Positions 19,968-33,918 of a stretch of 64,000 nucleotides of DNA are shown in pieces (position 1 is the first letter of the stretch; every line of letters begins with the position of its first letter). Source of the DNA: Hymenoscyphus infarciens (taxonomy: Eukaryota; Ascomycota; Leotiomycetes; Helotiales; Helotiaceae); assembly GCA_001414345.1 (NCBI GenBank), contig LLCB01000044.1, forward strand, positions 202,072 to 266,071. The letters are read 5' to 3'. Made by a program: the position numbers and the translations under genes. The notes under the pieces are model-generated. The model did no database searches. It was not told the DNA's origin and worked only from the letters and a program-made list of their open reading frames with translations.

Positions 19968-22161
19968 TAAAAAGGAAAAACTCTACTTCGCTAGTAATAG
20001 TATTTATAATATCTCTTTTAAGCTTATCGTCGCTTCTTTTGTTTTTAAATATAACTTAGCCTAGATTTAGACTAGAATAATAACATCTTTAAATAGCTAG
20101 GTAATTAGAGACTACTTAGATAGCTAGTAATATTAGAGTTTAGTATTAGTTTTAGATAGCTAGTAAAAAGCGTATTTTATACGTTAAGGAAGTAGGAATA
20201 CGCTAAGTGTTTTAGAGACTTCTAATAACCCTCTAAGTATAGAGACTACTATATATAAGTTTAGTAAATAAGTCGACTATTACTAAAAGTCATCGTAAAG
20301 GCTTCTAAATCTAATCTTACCTCTCCTCTTCTAATTTAATATTATATCGACAGTTCTACTAAATAGCGTTAAGTAATAAACCTCTTCTAGGGCTACCTCT
20401 CTTACTAAAAGACATCTCTCTAAAAGCCGCTTAAATAGTATCCGTATACTAAGATCTAGAAGATCTCGACAAAAGAATAAAGAGCAAGACTTCTTAAATA
20501 TAGACCAGATATAGTTAGTTATATAAGCTTTAAAAGTAGAAAATTAAGAAACAAAGGATTAGCTAGCTAAGCTAGAAAAGAGAGTAAACGAACTTATAAT
20601 TCAAAGTTAATAAAATACCTTCTCTCTAAACCCTCTCTAATCTAACTCTCTTCTACTTCTAAGCTTAAATTCATACCCTTTTTAGCTACGAGTAGCTACC
20701 TCTAATACCTTCTAATATTCCTCTATCTAATATAGTACTAAAGCTCTTATAAATACTCTTTAACCTTAACGAAAAAGTAAGATAACTAAAAAGATCGAAC
20801 CTTTAGATAATAGTATTTTACCTATATACTAATAATAGAAGATATTAGTATAAGATAGACTCTATATAAATGCCGACTACTACGGTTCACCTCTAATACG
20901 TAAAGCTCTTATTTAGAGTATAATAACTAGACTAGCTAGGAACTACCTAGAGCCTAGATACGAGTTAGACTTAGTTTAGAATACTTTTAAAGATTAAGAA
21001 GAGATAGTTACTCTTTTAGATACCTACTTTTTAACTAGTTATAAAACAGAGAATACTTAGAATACTTTTATAGCCTTATAAATAGAAGGAGAAGATAATA
21101 CTAAAGAAACTTTTACTAATTTTAAGAGTTGCTTTTTAAGTATAGTTATACTTAGAGGTATACTAGAATTAGAATAGTTCTTTTAAATATAGAATAAGAT
21201 TATACTATAGCTCTAAAACTTAGCTACTTTAAGAAAGAGATAATAGAACTATAACTTTATTAAAATAGTAGCTAATCTTTTAGCTTTAGATAAGGAGATA
21301 TACTAAAATACTAAGTTATATACTTTAGTCTAAAACACTTCTCTCTCCTTATCTAATTTAGCTCTAAACTCTCTACGATCTAATAGTAAATCTTCTACTA
21401 CTTCTAGAGAAGTAGAATTAGAATTAGAAGATAATAAATAAGTTTTTAAGTATTCTAATTTAGAAGGGAACAAGGTAATATAATAACTTTAATATTAAGT
21501 TTATTTAACTAGCTAAAATAGCTCCTTTATCGTCTTAAACTTTAGATAGTAAGATAATTTTAAAAACAACTTCGTCTTTAACTATCTAAAACTCTACTAA
21601 CTCTAATAAGAGTCTTACTTTCTTTTACTTCTAGCTAGGCTAGAAGTCCTTTTTCACTTTTTAAATTCAAAATCAGATACGAATTAGTATACTCTTAAAG
21701 TAAGCTCTTAACTAAGTTATCACTATTAATTACAACTAGACAATCTCTAACTCTACTCTAAACTTTTAAATTTAACTTTTAAACTTTTTTCTAATATTAC
21801 TTTAAACTTTCTCTAACCTCCTAGACAGATTAGACTATACTCTTTTAGTAAACGCGAATACTTACTTTAATATTAAAAGATTAGAAACGAAGTCTCTCTT
21901 TTATAAGTATCTACGAATTAGTTTAGTTATAATTTAGACCTAAGATCGATATCTTAATAACCTTTTTACTTATAATAAAATACAATTAATCTTTAAACTA
22001 GGTTAGCTACGATTTAGACTCTAATCTACCTTCTCGCTTATAATAAAATCAATAAATATAATAAATACTTCGACCTTAATAACAATGCTATAGCATTCTA
22101 ATTCAACTCTGAATAATAAGAGAGATAGACTCGAGAATAAGTCTTTTTTAAGAGAGAGAGA

Positions 22162-22470
22162 TATAATAGTATATCGTTATCTTAGATAGTTAGGAGTACT
22201 TACTATATATAGAGTTTTAGTAGTTATTATCTTATATAGTCTATTTTAGAAAGGTTATATAGGTTTAAGCTTTTATATTAGCTAAGGTTATTTAGTTTTA
22301 AACCCTTTTATACTATCTAAACCTCTTATATATAGCAGCCTACTTCTAGAGTTAGAGAGAGATAGTTTTTCCTTTTCTTCTATATTAGAGCCTAGTATCT
22401 ATATATATTATTCTGCTAAACACACTCCTATATACCTCTTTTAAAGTAGTATATATTTCGTGCTATTATA
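22162..22470 (+). repeat. 3' LTR of the first element
   Basis: Second copy of the 309-bp LTR. It differs from the 5' copy mainly by C/T and G/A changes, as expected after RIP. Confidence 0.85.
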
Positions 22471-22793
22471 TCTATATTTTTTATAAATAAATATATTAAG
22501 AATAATACTAATAGCGTCGTATCTTATACTCGCTATATAGACTCTTTTCTATTTCTTCTTTTACTAGAGCTAAATACTATTATAACTAATAAAAGAACTT
22601 AGAACTTATATTAGTAGATATTTTACTATTTAATATCTATACTCTCTTTTTATTAGTTTATTATAAAGAATTATACTATTATTATTTTTAAAGCTTAAGA
22701 TACTATAATTACTTAAATATTATTTAGTTACTTTATCTTACTATTATAAATAAGTATAAAGGTATAGAAAGAGGATTTTATTACTAAGAAAAG

Positions 22794-23105
22794 TATAATA
22801 GCACGAAATATATACTATAGAAGAAGAGGTATATAGGAGTGCGTTCGAGACTAAATAACGTATATAAATACTAGGCTCTAATATAGAAGAAAAGGAAAAA
22901 CTATCTCTCTTCTACTCTAGAAGTAGGCTACTATATATAAGAGGTTTAGATAGTATAAAAAGAGTCTAAAACTGAATAACCTTAGCTAATATAAAAGCTT
23001 AAACCTATATAACCTTTCTAAAATAGATAATATAAGATAATAACTACTAAAACCTTATATATAGTAGGTACTTCTAGCTATCTAAGATAATAGTATACTA
23101 TTATA
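22794..23105 (-). repeat. LTR of the second element (window-left)
   Basis: About 312 bp, inverted relative to the LTRs at 19659 and 22162. Confidence 0.85.
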
Positions 23106-23310
23106 TCTCTCTCTCTTAAAAAAGACTCGTCTCCGAGTCTATCTATATCTTATTATTTAAGGTCGAATCGAGATACTATAGTATTATTATCGAGGTTGAA
23201 GTATTTATTATATTATTAATTTTATTATAAGCGAGAAGGTTAGAGTCTAAATCGTAGCTAACCTAGTTTAAAGATTAATTATATTTTATTATAAGTATAG
23301 TAATTATTTA

Positions 23311-26300
23311 TTTTACTCTCTAAATAATGATTTATACCTTAAATATCTCTTAAATAATAAATAATACCTAGAATATCTCTTGTTTTTATATCTCTTATTT
23401 TTAGAGAGTAAAACTATTAAAACAAAGGTATTCTAGTTAGTAAAGATATTTTCCTTATTTATTATTTTCTCTATATTAATATACTAAAAATTTAATAAAT
23501 ATAGTAAATTAACCTACTACTATACTATCTACCTACTTCTTAATACGTAAACTTTTATAAGTACTCTCTAGTAGTATAATACTTTAATTCTTACGCTTTC
23601 GCTTAACGCTTTTATCTCTTAAATTGACGGCTTTTTAGCCCTTCTAGGTACTTAGATTAACCTTAATTCTAATTCCTCCTTATATAGTAGGATTAATTCT
23701 TAGCTTAGTACTATCTATACTAATTTCGCTCTAAACGTCTATATTCTCCTACTCTTACTCCTACTCCTACTCTACTACCTTTACTCTATATAATTAATCT
23801 AATATTAATAGTATAAGGTAACGTCTATTAATATCTACTATATATTCTCAATCTATATAATAATAATACCTATTAATTATACTCTAACTATTACCTAATC
23901 GTTGCTTTTCCTTCTTATCTTAAGTACTTAAAACTTTAGAGTATACTCCTAGCTTAATAAATCGCTTATTAATTCCTCTTTTACTAGTAATATTATATTA
24001 ACGTTATATACTCTCTATAGCTTACTTAGTTTCGCTATTATTACTTACACTTATAATTAAGGGTTTATTAAGCTCGAATAACTCCTCTAGTAGTAGCTTA
24101 GATAATAGGAAAAAGTCTTCTAAGCTATTAGAAAAGCTATTAAATTCCTTCTTATATTCCTCTCTACTATCTCTATTCTTATTCTTATTCTTATCTCTAA
24201 GAGATTCTAAAACTCGGTTTTAATAATAAGAAGTAATTCGTACTTTATTAGTAGTAGTAAGATTAGATTAGTAGAGAGAATTGTTATTAATATCTTTAAA
24301 GAAGACTTCCTAGTCTTTAAACTCGTTATTACTTAATTAGTTACTATCTTCTCTAAAAACTACCTCTTTTACCTTTTATATACGCTTATAAGCTAATAGT
24401 ATACTTATATATATTCTCGAATTATAGCTAACTTCTTAGTAATTATAATACTTATAATTTAATAGTTAATACTCTTAATAGATACGTGCCTTTTTTAGTT
24501 ATCTTATATAGTACTTAATTAGTAGTAGTAAAATACTAGAAGTAGAATAAAACTTATTAATTATAAAGAAAGGCTTAAAAGTAGAATAGTATATTATATA
24601 ATAATTCAAGAGTAAATAGCTATAGTAGAAGAATTATATAACGTTAATAGTAAGATATTAGTAATAAGTAATTATATATAAGTAAAGTAATTAATAATCC
24701 TAGAAAAAGAGATATAAGTAAGTATACTCTTTAAGGTTAACTTAGTAGCGATGTTTTTTAGAAGTATTAACTTAGTAGACGTCTCTACTAGTAGAAATAA
24801 CTTTACACTTTTTAGTATACTCTAGCCTTTTAAGATAGAGCTTCTATAGCTTATTTAAGACCTTAGTACTACTAAATTTAGTAGGCGAATTATAGTATAA
24901 ATAAAACTTCTTTATTACTTAATCCTATATACTATTAAGTAGTTATATTAGTAGACGATTCTAAATCTTACTCTATACTAAGTTAATACTCTTAATAATA
25001 TTTAATATATTATAGCTATATTATAAAAGTCCTTTAATAGAGATAACCTTATATATAGAATAAATATCGGTTAGAATAGTAGTAACGTATTTAGAGAGGG
25101 TTTTATTACTATACTTCTTCTTAAACTTTATTATTTATAATAGAGTTTCTTAGTAAGTATTCTTATCCTTTATATAGTAAAGTCTCTACTAAAGTTATCT
25201 TAATTCCTTATTATAGTAAAAGGCGATATTATCTATAATATACTAATAATATATAAGAGCGTAAGCTTTTAGAAAGGCTATTAGAAGTTGCTTTTATAGG
25301 CCTTTTTAGTAGTTACTAATTAGTATCTATTTATTACTATTCTTATATATTACTTAAAGAGTTTAAAAGGCGTATACTATATTTATAAAGTATTACTTCT
25401 ATAACTTCTTATTCTCTTTTAGTAATAACGCTTAGTAAATTAGTAATATCTTATTATTAGTATTAATTATAATAGTAATTACTAGTATTATTTTAAACTT
25501 TAATTAAGTATATATAGTATTAACTCTAGTAAAGTAGTAGATATACTTAGTAGTATTATAAAGAGGTTCTAGAGTAATAAATACGTCTTTAAATTCTATA
25601 GTTTCTTAGTTGATTTAAAGACGTATATAGTAAGTAGGATCTAAATCTTAGAGCGCCTTTATATAATTTAGTATAAGTATAAATAAATTCTTTTCCTTCT
25701 TAAGACTCTTCTTATACTACTTTTAGATAGTATAATATACTTAATAATTTAGTATAGTATTACCTTAGCTAAGTAACTTCTCGTTATTTACTAAATTCTT
25801 TATCTTAAGATTAGAATCTTAATTAATAGATTTAGTATAGATATTAAGAATATATTATATACTATTCTTACTATAGTGATTAAGATATATATTAGTTAGA
25901 TAAGAGTAAGAGGTATATACTTAAAAGATTATATACTAAATCTTCTTAGAAAGGATAATATATAAGTAGAATTCATATATCTCTTTTATCTTATACTTAA
26001 GAATAAACTAATCTTTATCTAACTTTATAATCTTATAAGATTTATCTTAATTAATTAGATAAATAATTATAGCCTCTTTTATCTTCTTAAGAGTAGGCTA
26101 CTCTTAACTAATTTATATAACGTTCTTTAAAGCGTTAGTATCTACTAGTATAGAATTACCTATTAATTTATTTATAATAGCTTTATCTTATTATTCTTAT
26201 TAATTAAGCTCTTTTAATATTATATAATAAGGCTTTATATACTACTTACGCTCTATCTTATTCTTATACTTAAGAGCTAGTATATTAGTAGTAGTAGTAA

Positions 26301-26550
26301 TAGTAGAAGAAGATAGAGAGAGAATAGATTTTAATACTTAAATATTATAAAGCATCCTAGTATATAGTTTTAATTTACTTAAAAACAGGTATAGATATAT
26401 AGTAAAAGTAGTAAATATTTACTAACTAGAATACCTCTATTTTAATAGTTTTACTTTCTAAAAATAAGAGATATAAAAACAAGAGATATTCTAGGTATTA
26501 TTTATTAATTAAGAGATATTTAAGATATAAATCATTATTTAGAGAGTAAA
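23311..26550. mobile_element. nested DNA transposon with ~135-bp terminal inverted repeats and TA target duplication
   Basis: The left end (23311 onward) and the right end (up to 26550) are inverted copies over about 135 bp, starting TTTTACTCTCTAAATAATG. TA dinucleotides flank both ends (23309-23310 and 26551-26552). TA duplication and TIRs suit the Tc1/mariner-pogo group common in ascomycetes. At 3.24 kb it could have encoded a transposase, but RIP leaves no readable frame and I could not identify a catalytic domain, so the superfamily is inferred from the ends only. Confidence 0.8.
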
Positions 26551-28586
26551 ATAGATAATTACCGTTATAAGTAAGATAAGATATTGATTTTAAGTCTAAA
26601 TCGTAACTAAACTAATTCGTAGATACTTATAAAAGAGACTTCGTTTCTAATCCTTCTATATTAAAGTAAGTATTTACGTTTACTAAAAGAGTATAGTCTA
26701 ATTTATCTAGTAGATTAAAGAAAGTTTAAAGTAAAATTAGAAAAAGTTTAAAATAGAGTTAGAGATAAATATTAAGAGGTAACGTTATAGATAATAGTAA
26801 TAACTTAGTTAAGAGCTTACTTTAAGAGTATACTAACTTATATCTAATTTAAAGAATTTAATAAAAAAGAAATTCTAGCTTAGCTAGAACTAAAAGAAAG
26901 TAAGACTCTAATTAGAGTTAGTAAGGTTTTAGATAGTTAAAGGCGAAGTTATTTCTAAAGTTATTAAGTTTTACTATCTAAAGTTTAAGATAATAAAAAG
27001 AGTAGTTTTAACTAGTTAAAAGAGTTTATTACCAAATGTTAAAAACGCTATCTAAAGTTTAAGATAATAAAAGAAGCAGTTCCGGCTAGTTAAACTAAAT
27101 CAGAGTACTTGAGGACTTATTTATTATCTTCCGATTCCGATTCTACTTTAGAAGTAGTAGATTCGCTATTAGATCGTAAGGAGTTTAGAGAGAGAGTATT
27201 TTAGACTAAAGTACTAATATTATATAACTTAGTGTTTTAGTATATCTTCTTATCTAAAGCTAAAAGATTAGACGCTATCTTAATAAAGTTATAGTTCTAT
27301 TATCTCTTTCTTAAAGTAGCTAAGTTTTAGAGCTATAGTATAATCTTATCTTATATTTAAAAGAACTATTCTAATTCTAGTATACCTCTAAGTATAGCTA
27401 TACTTAAAAAGCGACTCTTAAAATTAGTAAAAGTTTTTTTAGCGTTATTTATTTATAAGGCTATAAAAGTATTCTAAGTATCCTCTGTTTTATAACTAGT
27501 TAAAAAGTAGGTATCTAAAAGAGTAACTATGTCTTCTTAATCTTTAAAAGTAAAGTCTAACTCTAACTTATATCTAGGCTCTAGGTAATTCCTAGCTAGT
27601 CTAGTTATTATACTCTAAATAAGAGCTTTATATATTAGAGGTAAACCGTAGTAGTTAGTATTTATATAGAGTCTATCTTATACTAATATCTTTTATTATT
27701 AGTATATAAGTAAAATACTATTATTTAAAGGTTTAAGCTTTTTTAGTTATTTTACTTTTTTATTAAGAGGTATTTAAAGAAGCTTTAGTACTATATTAGA
27801 TAGAAGAATATTAGAAGGTATTAGAGGCAGCTATCTATAGCTAAAAGAGGTATAAATTAAAGCTTAGAAGTAGAAGAGAGTTTAATTAAGAAGGGTTTAA
27901 AAGAGAGTTAGATTAAGAAGAGTTTAGAGGTAAAGCGATTTATTAACTTTAAATTATAAGTTCGCTTATTATCTTTTCTAGCTTAGCTAGCTAATCCTTT
28001 ATTTCTTAATTTTCTACTTCTAAAGCTTATATAACTAACTATATCTAGTTTATATTTAAGAAGTCTCGCTTATCTTTATTCTTTTATTAAGATCTTCTAG
28101 ATCTTAGTATATAAATGCTATTTAAGCGGCTTTTAAAAAGAGAGGTAGCTCTAAAAGAGAGTAATCGCTTAACGCTATTTAGTAGAACTGAATTTAATAT
28201 TTTAATAATATCGATTTTAGAAGAGAGAGAGAGATAAGAGTAGATTTAGAAGCCTTTATAATAACTTTTAGTAATAGTTAACTTATTTACTAAACCTATA
28301 TATAGTAGTCTCTATACTTAGAGGGTTATTAGAAGCCTTTAAAATACTTAGCGTATTCCTACTTTCTTAATATATAAAACACGATTCTTACTAGCTATCT
28401 AAAACTAATACTAAACTCTAATATTACTAGCTATCTAAGTAGTCTCTAATTACCTAGCTATTTAAGGATATTATTATCTTAGTCTAAATCTAGGCTAAGT
28501 AGTATTTAAAAACAAAAGAAGTAATAATAAGCTCGAAAGAGATATTATAAATACTATTACTAGTAAAGAAGAGTTTTTCCTTTTTA

Positions 28587-28897
28587 TATAATAGTATGAA
28601 ATATATACTATAAGAGAAGAGGCATATAGAAGTACGTTTAAGACTAAATAACGTATATAAATACTAGGCTCTAATATAGAAGAAAAGGAAAAACTATCTC
28701 TCTTCTACTCTAGAAGTAGACTACTATATATAAGAGGTTCAGATAGTATAAAAGAGTCTAAAACCGAATAACCTTAGCTAATATAAAAGCTTAAACCTAC
28801 GTAACCTTCCTAAAATAGATAATATAAGATAATAACTACTGAAATCTTATATATAGTAGATACTTCTAGCTATCTAGAATAATAGTATACTATTATA
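28587..28897 (-). repeat. LTR of the second element (window-right)
   Basis: About 311 bp, direct repeat of 22794-23105. Confidence 0.85.
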
Positions 28898-30640
28898 AAA
28901 AGAGTTAGAAAAGAATTCTATACTTTAGTATCTCTACTAGATACTAAGTATAGTAACTACTAATATAACTAAAGTCTAGAAGCAAAGCCTAAGCTTGAAA
29001 TAGTAAATAGTAGTAAGAGAGAAAGTAATAAGTTTAAGAGAGTTTTCTATTAATTAAGATTAATTTAAGAAATCTTAGACTTAAGAGATATAAGATAATA
29101 CTCGGTTCTATATTTATAGATATCTAATTACTAATTTCTAAAGTTATATAAATACTTTTTAAAGTGCTATAGATATAGAGGCGTTAGAGCTTAAGCTAGT
29201 AAAAGAGCTAGAATTATTTAGGAAATTACTAATCGCTCTCTAGATTTAGTACTAAAAGAGACGTTTCTAGATCTCTCGAAGGAGTTAGATTAGATTATAA
29301 AGTATTTTTAGTAGTAAAAACTACTAGGTATAGATCTATAAGACTAGAGAACGTAATTAGATATCTATTAAAGTATAATCGAGTATATTTTAAAAAGCTT
29401 AGATTAAGTTTAATTTAAATAATTAAAAGTAGAGAAATCTATAGATATATTAAAGCTCTAGTCTTTACTTTTAGTCTATATCTATTTAGTAAAAGAAAAA
29501 TCTAAAAAATAGAAAAGAGTTTAGCTATAGAGTATTTTTATTTCCTTTCTAATTTATATTTGAAAAATCTTTTTTTAAATAGTTTAGTTAATTTTTTCTT
29601 AAACTCTTTTTTTATTTATTTCTAACTATCTAGCTCTTACTATTAACTTTATAAGCTTCTCTCTCTTAGCTATTAGTTTTAAAAGCTTTATAATCTTTTA
29701 ACTTCTCTAAGATATTAATCTTCTTATATATTCTTTACCTTTATTATACTATACTATAAAATCACTTAGCTTTCTATATTCTTTACTTAAATCTAAATCT
29801 ATTCTAACTAAATCTTTACTTACTAAACTAATAATATAAGCTAAAGTATAATTATAGTTATCTATTATTAAATTATTTCCTTTCTCTATATATAGTTTAA
29901 ATTAGAGAAGTCTATTAAAGCTATCTTTTATAATAATAGCTTTAATTAAAGTATTAACGTATTTCTTAAGTAATTAAATATTCTCTTAAATAGAATATAT
30001 AAGAGATATAGTAGCTTTCTCTCTAATATAAACTTAATAATATTAGTACTAGTCTAAGATCTAATAGAACTAAGATTATAATAATTTCTAATATTACTAT
30101 CTTTATAATAACTTTCTAGTTAAAACCTAGTAATCTAGGATCTCTAATTTCTATAAATCTAGTACTAGAGTAATTTTATATATTATAAGTTAATTCTATC
30201 TTTTTTACTTCTAGGTCTTGAAAAATATAGAGATAATTAAGTTAGTTTTTAATCTTAGTAGTATTTTATTATAATAAAATTATTATAGTCTTTCTATCTT
30301 TTTTTTACTTATTAGAAATCTATAATAGTAGTAGCTTATATAATAAGATATAAATATTTCTTCAACTACTTCTTCTATTATATAACGTTTAATATTACTC
30401 TATAGAATCTCTTCTATATCTTATAAATATATAATACTCTAGTGATACTCTCGGCTTTCTAGGCTTCAAAGATTTCCTAGCTAAAGTTAAAATAGATAGC
30501 GTCTTTGTAAACTTCGCGTGCCTCGGTTCCTGATACTATAGTAAGAGTGGTGTCAAAGGAGTTAGTTATTCTTAGTAGACTCTGAATTATTTATTATGAA
30601 ATGTTTAATAGTTCGATATTTGGGATAAGGTGTTAAGTCG
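28898..30640. repeat. RIP-degraded repeat, right part of the AT-rich island
   Basis: Same base composition as the rest of the island. No terminal repeats or recognisable domain found. Normal composition resumes between about 30,480 and 30,650. Confidence 0.65.
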
Positions 30641-31012
30641 CAATAAGATAATTTGAATGCGTGCTTGTTGCCTATGGGTTTTAGCTGCTGTTTAATCATA
30701 TCAAGACTACCTGTTTTCCACTTCTTAGGACAGCATCGCGAACCTTGTGATTGGGAATCCCTGTATTCATGGTTTGCTGTAACTCTTACCGGAAATTTTC
30801 AAGCGGAAATTGCCCGTCAAAGTGGATACAAACTCCCACCATCGGCCGACTGTGCCCGACGACACCGCCCACTGATAGCACGCCATTGCATACGCGTCAA
30901 TCGATTTTAAATCCCATTGTTGTTGTCGGATTATATCAACTTTTCGTCCCACTTACGGAAATGCGAAAATCGCCTCCGCTACAACACCGACAGTTAGCGG
31001 ATTTTTGTTTGA
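30641..31012. promoter_or_regulatory. upstream region of the Zn2Cys6 gene
   Basis: About 370 bp between the end of the AT-rich island and the transcription-factor start. Open frames here (from 30653) lack family features and overlap the gene in another frame. Confidence 0.4.
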
Positions 31013-33232
31013 ATGGACTCCTCACTCCATCGCTTTCGCCTATCTCAGCAACCTTTGACCCCAGATCCACCCCCGCCGTCCCAAGAAAAGAGAGAGGGGT
31101 CTTCAGACAATCGAAATCCTATTCCACAGAAGCGAACCATCTCGTGTCAACGATGTCGAAAATTGAAGAAAAAGTGTAGCAAAACACATCCGAGTTGTAC
31201 TTTGTGTACTCATGCACAAGTAAAATGTTCCTTTTTGGAGGCCTCCAAGATCTCTTCTGTTTCGATATCCGATGTGCAAGAGCTCCAGGCCAGGGTCGCG
31301 TGGCTTTCGAGATATGTTAATAATGTTTTGCCGTTGGACGCTCCCGTGGAATCTTTTACGACTGGTTCCGATTTACCTGTAGCAACTTCCCCTTCCTACG
31401 ATGGCCCGTCTCCAGCAATCACAAATGAGGATCTCAATCCAGGTGCCCCGCATTCGCTAGGATTGGGTAACCAAATACCGAATCTTCAAGGCCAGGGCGT
31501 GAACTCGCTTCAGACAACAGCTTTTGGTGGCGGTATACCAATTTCAAATCTACTCGATGAGTTGGGCTCAACCAATACGAACGCAGCGGCAAGTAGTTCA
31601 TACCCAGGTTTGACAACTCTGGAGTTACGTTCTGTGAGAAGAGGGAGTGTAACAGTGCCGGAGGAAGCAGCAGGTCGACAGTTTGTGGATGCGTATTTTC
31701 GCCACATCCATCGAGCGTACCCTTTCATGGATCGGGCTCAAGTGATGAAAGATGTTGATATGATGGGCGACTTATTGACGGATAGAGTGGATAATATGTC
31801 TACCAATCTATATATTGTTATGGCTATAGGCTGTAAGTATTTTCTTGCGCTATGAAGAGTAGCGTTTATTCTGTCCACGTACTAAGAGTATTCAGGTACC
31901 ACACTTCAACGAATGGGGCAAGTTTCTGATGAGGTATCTGCGAAATTTCAGATATCAACTTGGAAAGTACTAGAGGACTGCATGTTGAAAAGAGATATCG
32001 ATTCTGTCGAAACGCTGCTTCTGCTTGGTCTACACTCACTTTTCGACCCAAAAGGATTATCACCTTGGGTAATTACCGGGATGTTAAGTCGGCAAATCAT
32101 GTCGCTTGGATTAAGTCGAGAGACGTCACCAAGCAGAGGAATTTCTCTCGCTCAAAGTGAAAAACGAAATCGCCTTTTCTGGAGCGCGTATACCTTGGAT
32201 AGAATGGTATCAAGCTCAATGGGCCTACCATTCGGAATCAACGACGAGAACATGAGTGTTCCTCTCCCAGGAGTGACTTTAGAAGAATACGCTACCTCGG
32301 AAAGACAATATTACACCGTAACTCTCCAAGTCAACCGACACGTCATTGCCCTCCGCCAACTCGAGGAGCAAATCCTCCAAAAAATACACTTATCAAACTC
32401 CTACACAACAAGCTCACTCACCCAAGCCGATCGTCGAATCATCACCCAACGCCTCCGAACACAGATCGAAAACTGGTACACGCAAGGTTGTCTGGTAACA
32501 CCCATGGAACGGGATCAAATCCCCTTCCACAATACCATACCCTGGCTCAACTACCGCTATCAAAATCTTCTTCTGCTCCTTTATACACCTTCCCATTTCA
32601 ACTCTTCCATTTCTCTCGATCATGGACAGGAATTGAGGAGGTGTGTGCAGAAGTATATCCAACTTAGCACTATACTTTTTCAACAACGCCATTTACCACT
32701 GAATTGGGTGACACTTTGTCGGTTTGTCGCGTTGTGTCCGGTGCTGTTTTATTGTTATGTTGATGCTGGGATGGCGGGTGGGAACGGAAATGGAGGCTTG
32801 GGGAGTAAGGAAGAGGTGGGTATGTGTGCTGATATTCTAGAAGCCTTCCCCGAACGCTGGGCGGAGGCGAAAAGAGCTGCGGGGGTGTTTAGACGGCTTG
32901 CTGAAGCTTTTGGCTCCTCAAGTGCTTCGGAGGGAGGAGCTAGTTGTCTGCTTCCGAATCGTGGGATGAGTGAGGGTGTGGGTATGGGTATGGCTGGCGT
33001 GGGTGGAATGAATGGCGTTAAGGAAGAACTGGGGGAGTTGGTGAGGGACATGTTGGGGGAAAGTAGTATTTATCATCGGAGTATTGAGGCTGCGGGTTTT
33101 CTGGTTAGAGAGAGGAATGAGAGGGGAATCTTCGAACAGCTGAGGAGTGAGCCGATGAGAGGGTTGGGTGGTTGGGGAGCGGGTGATGGGGAGTGGAATG
33201 GAGGTGGGGACTTGAGTATGGGATTTATTTGA
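31013..33232 (+). CDS. Zn2Cys6 fungal transcription factor
   Basis: Nuclear DNA-binding regulator of about 718 residues. Two exons (31013-31832 and 31896-33232) join in frame across a 63-bp GT-AG intron. The binuclear zinc cluster has Cys at about residues 45, 48, 55, 62, 65 and 72 (CQRCRKLKKKCSKTHPSC start), spacing C-x2-C-x6-C-x6-C-x2-C-x6-C, followed by a short leucine-containing linker. The middle-homology region starts near residue 220 (QFVDAYFRHIHRAYPFMDRA) and includes RNRLFWSAYTLDRMVSSSMG, typical of the Fungal_trans domain. The C-terminus is Gly/Met-rich and low complexity. Target genes are unknown; no adjacent metabolic cluster suggests one. It sits directly beside the RIP island. 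Confidence 0.92.
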
Positions 33233-33918
33233 CGAGCAGTTTTCTTTCTTTTGGGCATGATCTTGTAATTTTGAAGTGGTAGGCTTGGTGTTGGGGGTTG
33301 GAGATGGCATCACGTGGGACAAAGAAACTATCGGGTCGTGAGGGGTTTTACTACTTGATTTGGCTGAGCGTGGGAAAGGAGTTCGCCAATTGGTATATAT
33401 CTTATTTCAAATTGTTTCTCTTCAAATACGATAGAGTAGCCTCGAATTATTATTAAAAAAAATCGGTCTCTTAGGAAAGCGTATCAAAACAGAATTAAAT
33501 ATCTCATTCCACGATAGCTTTGTAACATTAAAGGGGAAAGAGATTGAACTGAGGCATGTTAGAAATCTATTGGCGTGGTAAATAGTATGAAAAACTGCGT
33601 AACTATATTAAAAGTAATAAATTCAGTAAGTGACCAAGAGATCTTTGTTGGTCTAGCCCAAAAGGGTTTGTTTACGTCTTATTACATTATGCTATTGTAA
33701 TAGTACAAAGGCTTATAAAAGTGACTTTCTGAAATCATTTCTTTATCATTCATGAGCTTATTTACTCTGTTTTAAAGTAGGCTAGCAATGATAGGTTATT
33801 CTTTGGAGGGAACAGAGTATTAATAGCGAGAAGAACAAATTACTCCTTTGGGCATAAAGCATTGTATCTCCCAGCTAGTTTCTCTTCATCGCCGCACCAC
33901 TTCCACAATACCAACACA
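33233..33918. other. intergenic
   Basis: AT-rich spacer without a recognisable gene; carries the 3' region of the transcription factor and the upstream region of the coiled-coil gene. Confidence 0.45.

Larger units (their letters stand above)
19659..22470 (+). mobile_element. LTR retrotransposon, short (gag-only-sized) copy, RIP-inactivated
   Basis: Two 309-bp direct repeats, 19659-19967 and 22162-22470, begin TATAA(C/T)AG and end CTATTATA. They are flanked by an identical 5-bp target duplication TCTAT (19654-19658 and 22471-22475). The interior is only 2.19 kb, too short for a full gag-pol. Reading through RIP stops around 20880-21400 gives a gag-like pattern (a LARNYLEPRYELD-type segment, then helical acidic/Lys-rich sequence). 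No reverse transcriptase or integrase is recognised, so this looks non-autonomous. Orientation follows the gag-like frame. Confidence 0.85.
22794..28897 (-). mobile_element. second copy of the same LTR retrotransposon, opposite orientation, with nested insertion
   Basis: LTRs at 22794-23105 and 28587-28897 are reverse complements of those of the first element. The 5-bp target duplication AAAAG is perfect (22789-22793 and 28898-28902). The interior is 5.48 kb, but removing the nested transposon at 23311-26550 leaves about 2.24 kb, the same as the first element. So this is a standard copy of the family that was later invaded. All frames are RIP-destroyed. Confidence 0.85.

Noticed and set aside
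30653..31179. Open frames upstream of and overlapping the Zn2Cys6 gene
   Set aside because: Different frame from the zinc cluster; no domain; overlap explained by the real gene.
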